Assembly (NCBI GenBank): GCA_000149265.1
Contig: CH003412.1
Span: forward strand, 1,439,808 to 1,503,807
DNA length: 64,000 nt
Direction of reading: 5' to 3'
DNA from: Ciona savignyi
Taxonomy: Eukaryota > Chordata > Ascidiacea > Phlebobranchia > Cionidae
Shown here piece after piece: positions 14,571 through 26,900 of this stretch; position 1 is the first letter of the stretch, and each line of letters starts with the position of its first letter. The translations under genes and the position numbers were made by a program. The notes under the pieces are model-generated. The model searched no databases, was not told the DNA's origin, and saw nothing but the letters and a program-made list of their open reading frames with translations.

Positions 14571-14724
14571 CGCGAGTCCAACGATCCGAAACCGAATCGG
14601 CAATTAGTGTCGCCTCCGAAGAAGTAATCTCTGACAAGAGGATCGATCCGAGCGGGAGGCTACGAATATGACTCCAAACGGTTAATGAAATCGCTCGCTT
14701 TGACAAATCGCTTGTGGCGCCGCG
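14571..14724 (-). repeat. Element A, copy 2 (inverted partner of 6641-6792)
   Basis: The reverse complement matches element A1 with two substitutions in about 150 bp. It lacks 11 bp that A1 has just past its right edge, after which GATAATTGA is again shared. Flanks are otherwise unrelated. See the A1 entry for motif content. Together with the B copies it is part of a nested inverted arrangement. Confidence 0.82.
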
Positions 14725-17077
14725 TTCGATGGCTCCGAATCTGCTTAACCCATTTGTTTTATTCGTCCGTTAGTGGGCGCCGTTTCGGTATTCAGTATTG
14801 CAGACTGTTGTTCTGATTTCTAAAGCGTTAATAGCAAAAACGCAAAATCACGTACCACAAGGTTAAATCAAGTCTTTATTATTTACTGACAGGCCTTAAA
14901 CATTAACGAAACATAGCGAGAACGTGCAATATTTTAAACCCTCGTGGCAGATCGCGTGAAGGCATTTGATCGCCGGTCTTCATTTGGCCGCCACTCGTAC
15001 CAATGTTTATCGTGGTCGGTCCATTTCTCCTGCTTTCGCTCAACTTTATCGCGTGCGTATCCCTGCTTGTTTACAGCCGTATAGACAGCGACCGACCGCC
15101 GCTTGCACCTCCTGAACTTATGATATTGCCTTTCTCGCTTCAGCCCCTTTGCTTGTTTCTGCTGCCCAAAATGATATTTATCCTATACATTACCTTTTTT
15201 GTTCACGCAACGAGGAAATATTTCGAATTTTGAGCTTTAATCCGCGTCTCTGTGGATTGTTGCACCTTCATAAATATAGTTTCCTGTTTAACTTACTAGA
15301 ACTGTTAAAATTAACCTTCTTACAGTTTGTGAAATGTGCACATCAAAAAAGTCAGTCAAAAATTATTGGATTGTATATCACAGTGGTGACAAGTGATTTA
15401 TAATTGCTTCGCCACTGATGTAAGCCAGTATTAATAAAGCATATAATAATAAAAAGTTTAATCCTTCTCCCGGAGTTGCTAAGCTTTGTTGACTTTAAGT
15501 TGTCATAGTTTGTATTTCAATTAGCGCGTTATTTATATTTAAACAATATTTCGATTATACCGGACGCGACATGGAGAAAATAAGTCATTTATAACAATCA
15601 ATATCGGAAGTTCTCTTGAGATCTTACAGAACCCACCCTATATTTGATAAGTATAATGACCCATATTCAAATATGTGATCAAAACAAATATGACAGTGAT
15701 TAATTCCGGGGCGAGTGGATATTGATGGGATGTTTAAACAAACGACATAAGTAAATGGGAAAGTAAAGTGCACCCGCTATACGTTATTTTTTAACCGGTG
15801 CAGATATGGATTATTTTACATCCAATGTACATTAAAAATGTATTCCAAAATCGCAAAGTAACACGCTATCGGCTATCACCGTTATTTAAGGTCTAACTTT
15901 TCGAAGTGTCAATAAAAACACAGATGTCGCCGCCTTCAAAACCTATCCCGTTTCAATTAAGAGTTTCACGCCCATAAGGGTGACGGCTAGTAAAATGGAC
16001 ACCCATCGACGTTCCATTGTCCTCCAACCTTTGCCATTGTTTTCGAAAGAGACGGGGTAACTGCAGACGCGCCTTTGAAACATTATGAAAGCGGCGAGAG
16101 TGGTTACTGTAGATCTATCAAAACCCGCTGTGGATTGCGGCTTTTTTCCTTTCTGCGACGACAAAAGTTTGCCGTTTTGCGTCGAGCATCCAAAACCTCA
16201 CCGTCGTGTTTACAAAACATTAGAGACGCCAACGATACCATGGCCACATTCTCTCCCGGCCTTTTTGTATCTATGGGCGTTAACGAAAGGTGGCCGACTT
16301 CCTGCCCATCAGAATATGTCTGTTGGTTGCCTAAACACAATGTGTAAATTTACGGGAAAACTGATCTATTTAGTGAAAAATAAAATTACGGCCGACCGCA
16401 ACTGCCCACAGTAATATATTATAAATGATTAGACATGTTTTCTTTAAAACCTAATTTCACTTATAATTGACCTCGATAATAGATCTTTGTCGTTGTTTAT
16501 ATTATCATTTTATATTAATCGCGGTATGAATAATTGTTTAGTAATTATTTGTACAGGAAGGTTGTTTTGGCGGTAGTTCAGCATAAACAATAAACATATT
16601 ATGTAAACATTTAGACCATTTTGTATTTTTAATGCAACAATAAAGCCAATACACTTTAACGTTTATTTTTAATCGTTTTGGCTTATTATCTGTTACCATA
16701 ATCTATGGAATTTTAAAACTTTTGTAAATGTATTAATTTGTTATTTTATTGGCTTTATTTTTATACTAAAAGTCACATTCTTTCAAACAATGTGTTTTCC
16801 ATACGTTTTAAAACACAAAAAATGTTAACGTTATATATTTTAATTAACATGACATGTAAGTGGAAAAAGCAATATTTTGAATGGTCATGTTGCATTTAAA
16901 TTTGGCGTATACCAAAAAGAATTAGTTAACGATTAAAGACTTCTTTTATCGTGTGTGAATTATGACAAAACAATGTGTCGCCATCTGCGCCAACGACCTG
17001 TCGGACGTTGTTTAATTAGGATCAATAAGAGTTCTCAGTCGATCACAACCCTTTTTGTCTTCCTTCCGAGCTCGCTT
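14725..17077. other. Desert interval between A2 and C2
   Basis: No confident gene is present. A GC-richer segment at 14930-15180 and another at 15930-16345 stand out. The latter has open frames on both strands, the longest 109 codons on + at 16085-16414. It shows no recognised domain, no splice partner and no similarity I can name. The stretch 16420-16970 is very AT-rich and featureless. Confidence 0.4.
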
Positions 17078-17187
17078 TCTTGCTCCGAGTCGAACATGTT
17101 TTCCAATCGAGATGAATAGCCCAACGAGCCGCGCTTTAAAGCAGGGAACATGAAATTCAGTACAAGAACAACATTCTCTCCGAATCT
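17078..17187 (+). repeat. Element C, copy 2 (diverged direct partner of 12954)
   Basis: This carries the same ordered blocks and spacing as C1, in the same orientation. It lies within a 131-codon open frame on the - strand (17035-17430). The encoded similarity to the C1 frame (FMF..A and ENMF blocks) follows nucleotide blocks, and substitutions show no third-position bias, so a shared non-coding element is more likely than a shared protein. Confidence 0.5.
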
Positions 17188-17433
17188 CGTCAAAAGGCGG
17201 CCATTTCGTTGCCTGTTTTCATCGGATCCTATAGTTCTCAAACGGCTGCTAATTTGAAAGATCGCGTGGGAACACAACAGTTTGAATTTTACAACTTTTC
17301 GCTCGCAAAGTAATTTTACAAGTAAGGAAATTGTAAAACACGTCCGTGTAAGCTTCTGTGCTTTTGAGTCACATATGTAAAACACTGCTAAGTCTATTGC
17401 TGTGTCGTGTGTAAGAAGGTGATATAACAACTG

Positions 17434-18462
17434 TAACTTTGCATTGAAATTTCACTGAACACATGTTGCAGATTTGTTTGACTTGTATAATTACACTTTG
17501 AACATGTCAGTCAGTATTCATTTTTGTATCTATAAGACACGCTTCTCCTTTTATCCACTTTACAATTAAAAAGGTGGTGTAACTTTTTACTAGAATAAAA
17601 CTGTGTCTTAACAGTAATTGTTAAAAATAAACTAACAGCACGTTTTGATGGTATATCAATTTTAAAATGAAGGATAATTCGTTGTCATTCCAAAAAAACT
17701 AGTATGCTTTGATACAAACTTACAAAGTTGGCTAACTGAACCTTTTTTACGCAAAATGTTGAGAGAAAGGTTATGTTTGCGTGCTTTGTGATTAACCCAA
17801 TTTAATTTTTTTGGTACAATTTTGAACACGTTCCAAAATGACTCACTCACACGTTGATTGTGCCCCTAAACTACGTGAGTCCTGACATTTAAAAATATAA
17901 TAATGGAAGGATATTTTACGATATATTCGCTCCAAGTGTATGTGGCTTAACTTTGCATTGAAATTTCACTGAACACATTTTGCAGATTTGTTTGACTTGT
18001 ATAAATATATTTTGAGCATGAGTATTCATTTTTGTATCTATCAGACACATCTCTCCTTTTATCTACTTTACAATTAAAAAGGTGGTGCAACTTTTTACTA
18101 GAATAAAACTGTGTCTTAACAGTAATTGTTAAAAAATAAACCAACAGCACGTTTTGAAGGTATATCAATTTCAAAGGGAAGAATAATTCGTTGTCATTCC
18201 AAAAAAACTAGTATGCTTTGAATTGTGATACAAACTTACAAAGTTGGCTGACTGAACAATCTTACGCAAAATGTTGTGAGAAAGGTTATGTTTGCGTGCC
18301 TTGTGATTAACTAAATTTAATTGTTGTTAAACAATTTTGAAAACGTTTTAAATGACTCACATACATGTTGATTGTGCCCCTAAACTACATGAGTCCTGAC
18401 ATTTAAAAATACAATAATGGAAGGATATTTTACGATATATTCGCTCCGAGCAAATGTGGCTT
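17434..18462. repeat. Tandem duplication, two units of about 514 bp
   Basis: Unit 1 (17434-17947) and unit 2 (17948-18462) begin with the same TAACTTTGCATTGAAATTTC string and end with the same TTTTACGATATATTCGCTCC string. They share most of their length with small indels and scattered substitutions, roughly 90% or more by eye. The units are AT-rich and non-coding. Only two copies are present, so this is a local segmental duplication and not a satellite array. Confidence 0.85.
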
Positions 18463-20821
18463 ATATATATAGTGTGGTGACGTTGGCGCCTGGCTGTATC
18501 CTTCCCACACAATAATCTTCCACCGGCGGTCGAATTAAAAGTAAAAAATTCCGCTTGTAAGAAAAAATATCTTGACTTGAAAATCAGCTAACATGCGTAA
18601 TAGGTTTAGCATTTCACTCTATTTTTATCTCTGCAATGCCCGCCGACTCTTGTACGTATTTGCCACGCATGCAGTGACATTAAACATTTTAGTGCACTTC
18701 ACGATGATGTTTGCGAATGCAATCTCATAATGCCAAAGATAATATCTGTTCGGGGCTTAATTTTACCAACCGCGAACGTCAACTGACTTCACAAAACACG
18801 GAAAATCTAACCTTTTTATTAGTAAACACAATCAAATAAAAAAATGTTTTTTTCAGTTATTCAATTGTCACAAAAAATAAGTATAAAGATTAATTAGAAT
18901 TAGGCATATGTGCATAAATTAAGACATCGCAGAAATCAAATATTGTGATTGCATGTTAAATATAACAGCAAACAAGAAGAATTAGAATTATTATTTTAGT
19001 CTTGTTAGTCCTGGTCACAAACACAAGCTCGTCGGTCAGCAGCGGACACCTGCATATTTCTTTGCTCTTTGCGTATTTTTTACCGGACTCAGTTTTAGTT
19101 CCATGATTTGCTCGTCACTCAGTCCGTTTTTTATATATGGAATTGGTTAGGATTCGGGCGCGTTAACCATTAAGCCACACGACCGTTCAATTTGCTCTTT
19201 ACGTATGCGAGCGAGCTTGGAAATCATTCAATGTTGCGCCGACTCGCGGCCGCGTGTTTGGACGAGGTCTTAACTTATTAACCGGCCATCTACATTTATC
19301 GTGTGTGAAATTCGTTATACCTTGATTAAAAAGTTTTTATTGTTCCTTTAAATTAAATTGCCTTGACGTTCTACGAAATATAGTTCAAAAAATTCAGCAG
19401 AGAAATGGCCAGCATGTTGGCTACGTGCCACAGTACAATATATATATAACGTATTATATAGTTTAAAAATCTGTTTAAGCGTATACAAAAGGTATGGTCA
19501 CTCATATGAAGCGCTATTTTTGAATTGAAAGCAGGTCTAATTCCTAGAAAGAACCAATATTTTGACGCACAATGGCCCAGGGTGTTAACATAGCCGATAA
19601 AGAAATTTACAAAAACTAGGTCAAAGCAAAACCACAAAAATCTTGGAAGGACACGTAAATCTTGTAGCGAGGATTTTATTGAGTGGAAATCTTGGCGACG
19701 AATGTGTTTATTGCGATGATCAATCAGCAAGCGGCAAACTGTATACACACCTAACTCCTAAAATATTCTTGACGTTGTTATACAGATGTTAACATAATTA
19801 TGGTCGACTTATACAAAGTAAAATGTATTTGAATATTCTTTTTATGATGGATATTTACAAACAACGGCAAATCGTGATTGGCATATACCATGATTAGCAG
19901 CTGAAAAAGAAACGAAGACGGTTCCATGTCAGTTGTTTATATATTAGTATATCTTCCGCCTTATCCTCTGCGATACGACTCAATTTGGACGAGATGATAT
20001 AAGCAAACGTGCGGCGAGCACACCCAGATTCGGTTTTATTTGCTTTCATGACGTTATATCAACAACCTGTAAGGTTCTCCGGCCCGCTCAAAAACCCAGT
20101 CGTTATATGCCAACGACGACCCTCCCTTTAAGTTAGAAAGCTTATGTATGTTCATACCGAAGGTAAACGCTGATGCCGACGTAGACATCAGCCTAACCCT
20201 TTACCAGACACCCTTTTTACCAAAATGACATTTTTGCATTTATTAATCTAATGGAATATATACTAATAGCTCAATGACAATGTTATCTTTTATTTAATGA
20301 CGTAACAATTTTTACTATGACGCTTGCACTTGCACGAGCTACAAACGATTCGAGTATGATTGTGATTCAGGGAAAATCAAAATAGCGTGATGGCTTGTTT
20401 CCATTTTCGTTCTCAAGGTAGCCAATATAATATCAACATTGCGTCGTAATATAAAACGCGCCTTTATGCTTCTCAGAATAAGTTGTGATTTCGCCTATCT
20501 GGGACACGGTTTTCATTTTAACGATGTGAACAGGTAGTCACGATTTAGGCCACAGGTTAAATAATGCTGCAATGACTTGCAATTTCTGTGCCCCACACGT
20601 TGCAATAAAAATGGACTTATTATATATTGACCCAAGCAAATTGTAACATGTAAAGCAATGCTCCACTAACTTATGCAGCAAAAATAGCTTAAGGTAAGTA
20701 TCTTCACCATCACTTAATATAATAAATCATTACGAATTAGTAATATGTACACACGTATGTAAGGGAAGCCTATACTGCAGCCACAAATCAGTTAATGCAA
20801 CATACAAAATGCGCATATCGC
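18463..20821. other. Desert interval between tandem repeat and B2
   Basis: No gene is seen. A POU/octamer-like GAATGCAAT word lies near 18710. A tRNA-like SINE fragment is described separately at about 19095-19200. A 125-codon frame on - (19371-19748) has the hydrophobic, low-complexity composition of AT-rich random translation. A GC-richer island lies at 19900-20120. Confidence 0.4.
19095..19200 (-). mobile_element. tRNA-derived SINE fragment
   Basis: On the - strand the string GTGTGGCTTAATGGTTAACG resembles a polymerase III A box (TGGCNNAATGG) at the head of tRNA-derived SINEs, followed by an anticodon-arm-like CCCGAATCCTAACC. The B box and body are not recognisable, so this is a truncated copy at best. 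A chance match is possible. Confidence 0.3.
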
Positions 20822-20964
20822 AACGATTTACAGGCCAAACTGTCAAATTGAGATCGATATTTGAGCGTCGCCCTTCTGACACTAAGCAGTGCACTGTAGC
20901 GTCTAATGCGTCGCTTAGCGTTCTCTGTGTAAGAAGGTTAAACATGTAATTGGAATCATGCGTC
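20822..20964 (-). repeat. Element B, copy 2 (inverted partner of 5763-5905)
   Basis: The reverse complement equals element B1 except for three substitutions in 143 bp. One of these is silent in the frame that is open in both copies; the other two lie near the left edge. Flanking DNA diverges after a few shared bases. It is the outermost member of the B1-A1-A2-B2 nested inverted set. Confidence 0.8.
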
Positions 20965-23900
20965 GCCCTCTAATTAATTGGGAGAGCACACTTCGTAAAA
21001 AGTTCCCAACTACTCTATCATAGCGGAGTATGCGACCAGCCATTTTGATTAGATTTGACAGGAAAAGTAAGGTAGATAATATATTTTAATAATATGAAAC
21101 AACGGGTATGCCAATTAACTTATATGGGTTCACTATTTAAATAATTAGTAGCCTAAACCTTTTGCTTACAAAATGAAAAATTTCCAAAATGAATTTCTTA
21201 TAATGATTTTGCAAAATAATTTTTTAAATGATGATACCTTTCATGTCAGTTATTAATTCCTTTTGTTGTTGCGAGCGATCTTGCAAGAACTTCAATTATA
21301 TGCGCGCATTTTACGTATATGTCAATACCACGATTTACTATTCAATGGATAGAAATTTTATTTATAAAAAAATATTTTAGAGTTAAATATGATATATAAT
21401 GCCTAAAGCTCACAATACAGTTTTTTTATTAATCTGACGTTTTATGTTCCGCCATCGTGTTGTGTGGCAACCGTTTCAGTGAAGACCTGTCAATCGACTC
21501 TTTTATCAGATTGACCAATCCTTTCGATCGTTGAGTATCAAAGTTCAGTGTTTATTATTGGAATAAAATGCTCGATGACATTTGGACTTATACATCTTGC
21601 TTGCTCCTCCTTGGCTTCCATGCACTCGCTCGAAGAGATGTGTCGTTTGTTGTGAAATCTGTGGCCGGGTTGCGTCGTGACTCCCATCACTTGCCGGTTA
21701 TTTACAGATCAGCAGAAATTTAGAGTAATTTTATTTTATCTGCTCTCGGTGGATTCTCGCTTATCACGATTCCACTCTCTGCTCAGTGTACCAAGGGCAG
21801 GGCATTGTCTTATTTGGTGGCGCCGGTTGCAGTTAGTTGGAAACAAGAAAGTCGTGACAGATTGGTTGACTGCTAATTCACAATCCGGCAAATGGGTAAC
21901 CTCTATCTTAACCACATAAAGCTTAAAGTCCTTTTATTTTTTACCGATGAACGCTTGTTTTTGTTTCAGTTTCTTGGAAACCTCTATACAAATTCAACAA
22001 AACAATTTATAACCACAATTTTAATTTTAAGCTACTTAATATGTAATATATATTTTTATTTTGTTATATATATTTCAATATTTTCTTAGGGTCAATAAAG
22101 TACTGTCATGTACTTATAGTCTTATCGTAAGCTTTCTAAAATTACCCACACATTAAATAACTTTTTTTGCGAAATCATCTAACACCTATTGATGATAAAC
22201 AAAGACTTTATAGATCTTTAAACGACAAATAATTATAAACAACAAAGTAATTTTGTTCAACATATAAATATTTTGCTAAAGGTGGCATTTACAATATCTT
22301 ATTTAAATGCTGATAAATGTTAAGAATGCAAAAAAATACCATATATAGAATAAAATTGACTTTCTGTTTATAATAATTATAGCCTATACTAAAATGAAAT
22401 ATTACCTCTAAATTGTACTGTACTATAACTAAATGGTTTACCATATACTATTTTTTCAACTGCCATAAGTCAAGAATGCAGTGAAACAGTTTGCAAATAC
22501 CCCGATTTTACATTATTTTTAACCGACAACAGTTATATTATTTCCAAGGTTCGGCGAAAACTGAATGAAAAGGATATGGCTCTAATCCGCTATGTCCCAG
22601 CGTTTTACAGCATTCTATCTATATACGTCCTTATACAAAACTTCTTTGTCTGTCTGGGAACTGCACCAACGACGTCTCTGGATGAAGTAGGTTCGGTACT
22701 GTAGTGAAAATGTTGCAGTCTCTTTTCGTATACAACACACTTATAAACTTTGAAAACCGAAGCTATACTATGACGCATGCTCCTATTTTAAACCGCTTTT
22801 CAAATCCCCAGCATCTGGAATAAACATTCTATCGCTAAATCCATGGATTTATGCATTAACGCCTTATTTATAGAAAAATGGCAAAACCTGGCATTTTTAC
22901 TTAAAACAAACGGGGTGTAAAAGCTGCTTTTCAGACATTTTTACTTGGCAATACGAGAAGTGACGTCATAGTATATGCTCACAGACAAGATGTTTAGTTA
23001 GTAATACTTTGTAAATAATAAAATTGCATGAATTGCCGACTCTTGGTAAAACGTGAATTTCCCTACACCCACGAGCTAAAGTATGGATTTAACATGGCAG
23101 TCCGTTGAAAACTCAAAACCGTTAGTGTGTATTGCGGATAAGTATAAATTTTGTTCAATGTTTGTTATGTAAAATCGATACTTTGGTGGTGGAATGTAGA
23201 GATATTCACATTTTTGACAATTATAAAAAAAATCACGTTTTACATTATCCGCGTATTATTTCGTCGGTGGACATGAATCTGCATTTTACCCAGCCCCCGA
23301 AAAAGTCCATCCAAACTTACATTTCAGCTTTAATAATGCGAGTTAAGAATTTCAGCCCTATTTGCCAACTTTTTTTAGAGTTTAGTCATAAATAGGTGTA
23401 AATCCGCCAGCGACGTTTTCAAGCATTAGTTTATATTTCTCGCTGTTTAAATGTAAATGATATAAACTAATTGGGTCACCCTAATGTTATCATTTCTATA
23501 TATATGTAGAATTTTGGAGAAACCCATTAATAAATTCAACAACCTGAACGGGGATCAAATGTTCTTTTTTGGAAATTATAGCCCAGCAGTGCATGAGATT
23601 TAATAATATTGTTAAATTACGTTACTAATATGTAACCTCAACTACGAATTAACATAGCGAGCCGCAGTAAACAGCACGAATATTTGGGATTAACATCGCG
23701 TGCACAGCCAACCACATAACGCAATAATGCCATCTTATCTCGAATTTCCAGGTATTTATGTGTTTTTATTGCGCAATGCAGCCAGTCTTATCTAATCAAT
23801 CTTACGAGCTTTATTTTGAACTTACGGGTCATCTTTCGGCAACCGTTACCATACATGCACGTTTTGCGTTTTTTGAACAAGTTAATACAGCTCATTCGCC

Positions 23901-26900
23901 GCATTTCATAAATTTTGGTGAATTATGGCAAAATATTTTGTCGGGTTGCTCGAAACATTACAGAGAAGAGGTTGTTATTGCATCACTCCTATCCTCCATG
24001 TGTCCTGATGGAGAAGGTACTCAATGGAGATCACTCAAACCCAATAATATCTAATGGGTTGTTTAAGGCAATAAACAATCTATTGTTTACAACACAAAAC
24101 AAATAACAGAATAATAGACGAATTTTCGTCCAGTATAAACATAAAAATAACAAGGAACACGATTAAATGGAAATTTTAGCGTTGGACAATATCAACCAGG
24201 TTTAAATAAAACGAATTAAAATGTATAAAATCAGAAAAATTATATGTTTGGAATAGTCGGAGGATGTTAATCCTGCCACGTCGCGATATTTATTTTTCAA
24301 AGAAGGGATTAGTGAAGCAATAACCAGTTCAAGTTCAACCGCAGGTTAATATACCAAGGTTACAAGCGTGCCACCTGAACCCAGTAGGCTACAGTTTATA
24401 GGGAAAGGGGACCCAGGTAAGTTTTTTAAAACTAATTAAATAAACCAAAAAAACGTTTAAAAAAATATGTATGCAGACAATTTTAATCACTTATAAACAA
24501 TACGTTATCTTTATTAAAGTCAATAACTACAACAATGTTAAATGCATAAAAAAATGAAAGTTTCAATCACGTGACACCGCCATTTTCAAAAGCAATTTTG
24601 ACTAAGCACAAATACGTTTTTGCAAGCAAAAACTTTCGTTGGGAACCCTGCTTTCCTCATCACACTTATTAGTATATCATATACATGTTGTAAATCGTGT
24701 TCTTCTGCAAGTTACACATCCAAACTAGTTAATCATTTTCTATGAAATTCCATTCTTGTTTGTTACCATTAATAAAACAAGATAAACAGCTAAATTTTAA
24801 ACTTGGTTTACTCGTTTGTTTTTTCGCTCTCAAATTTGGGCAAAAAAAACAAACAAATTTATGTACTATGTGGTTTGGGGGGGGTACGATTTTAGTTGGA
24901 ACATCATTTACCAGCATTCTTGAAGCGAAACTTTTTGTCTTTAAATTCAAATAACGTTTGTTTCAGGTTTTTATCTATTTAATACACTTGGATACGACAA
25001 GTTACAATTATGTCCGAATGTTATATTTTGTAGATAAACTGGGATATTTTTTAAATCATTTTTTATACCGAGGTATCGACGATTGCCGAATAACGGACGT
25101 AACTTTTATATTTTTGTGTTGTATCAATAATTCGTCTAGTGTGTTTTGTATAATTTAAGAATCAATGCAAAAAAACGTGTCATTTAGCACTCCTTACAGT
25201 TTAAACTTAAAAAAATCCATTTGTTCCGAATGGCTATAGACATGGCACAAGAAGAAAATAAAACGAAGCTAAATCAATATTCAAAACCCATGGAACCGAT
25301 AAATAATAATACCTGAAAAGTAAAAAATGCCAAGTACCAATTCACATCAATCTTGTGTTGTCCCGAAGTCCATTTACTTTTACCTTTATTTGTTTTCAGT
25401 CAATGAGGTTGTAATGTAAATAAAAACCATTTACAACGAAGTTATAGTTAATCTGTTCTTTCATTGTCATAATGCGTTAATAAACTTCCGTAACATTTCA
25501 GGACTCGAATGAGAAGATACAATTTTGAATAGCTAAATTTAAAGTCACCCCACCTAAAGGCCGAGTTAAACCAAGACAATATGTAAAATTAAATTGCTAT
25601 AATCAAACTAAAATGATTTTTTGGGGGGATTAATGTGACAAAGGGCGCCATGTTCTCTGCAATAATTCAAGTTTGCACAATTCCTTAAAATACTATTGTT
25701 AGTTTTGCATTAATATGACTTGCTCATTAGTCATAATGAAAACGGCTTAAAGTTCCTTCGATGCTTCGACAAAGTCGAACAGTCAGACCTGTCACCGATG
25801 TTGCGCATATATACGGCGTTCGGCCTGCATTTGTCTTGTGGCATACTTTGAATGGATCAGGTAGGGCACAGGTATATCACGTTTTTTTTGGTGCCGATCG
25901 CAAGTTTGCGCAAATGGACTAATTTACGAAATGTCAAACTTTACGTCGGTACTAAAATAGAATAAGTATGAACAATATTGGTCGACGACTAAAGTTCAAG
26001 ATTTATGGAAAATCCCCGGGATTTGAGGAAAAAACGCGGACTGCTATATAGGTTGACGACTAATTATTGTGTGATTTGTTTAACATCTGTTGCACTTCTT
26101 GGTAGCGCAATTTAAACAAACTTAGATAAGATAAATATTTTATTTTAATCAAGATTTTAAAGGTAGGCTATACGGATAATATATCTTCGTATTACCTCTA
26201 CGTATAATCTGGTGTTTATGTTTAGTCAGAAATTTGTTTGAATTTGTCTAGGTTTGTTGTTTAGTGTGGTACAAGTGCGTATAGGCATTTACAAAATTGT
26301 GCCATGTATATAAACCGCTACATTATGGAAGAAGAAAAACTTTCATGTTTAAGTAAATAATAATATCCTATAGCTGGGTGTCCCTTGTTCCCGGGAAATC
26401 CAAATCGAAACACAGTTGGCTATACGCAAACAGCAAACAAACCGAGCATATGCTTTGCAAGTCACAATCGATATACATAGGGTCAGAAGTTCACACGAGA
26501 AAACAATCTAACTGGTTTTATAAACTAGTTTTGATTAATTCCAGTTTGTCGTAGCTATAGTTTTTAAAAATAACTAATGCCTAATACATTTTCTTTTACT
26601 AATTTAATTTTAAAACAAGAAGTGTCGTCTTACGAATAATTTAGACTAAAGTTTTTGAAATTGGGGCCGGATTCGTTTAGTGCCAAATCCAAAACAGGAG
26701 ATAATATAAATAATAAAAACTGATGTGACAGAAAAAGATAGAAAACAGTGCCATTTTAATTTAAAACCAAAAAACACTTATGAAGAATCCAAAGGTTCCA
26801 GGCCAAAATAACACCAGGGCGTAGATCGAGTTAAAACATATAGCAACGCATTTTGGCCGGGTTGGCTAACTTCGTGAGTTTGATTTAATCTGCGTTTCGA

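Noticed and set aside
17035-17430. 131-codon open frame on - sharing FMF and ENMF words with the frame at 12816-13070
   Set aside because: The shared words follow nucleotide blocks of element C, and substitutions show no codon-position bias, so I do not call a protein family.
19371-19748. 125-codon open frame on - in the desert
   Set aside because: Hydrophobic, AT-driven composition, no domain, no Kozak or splice support, and only one isolated frame; it is best explained by chance.
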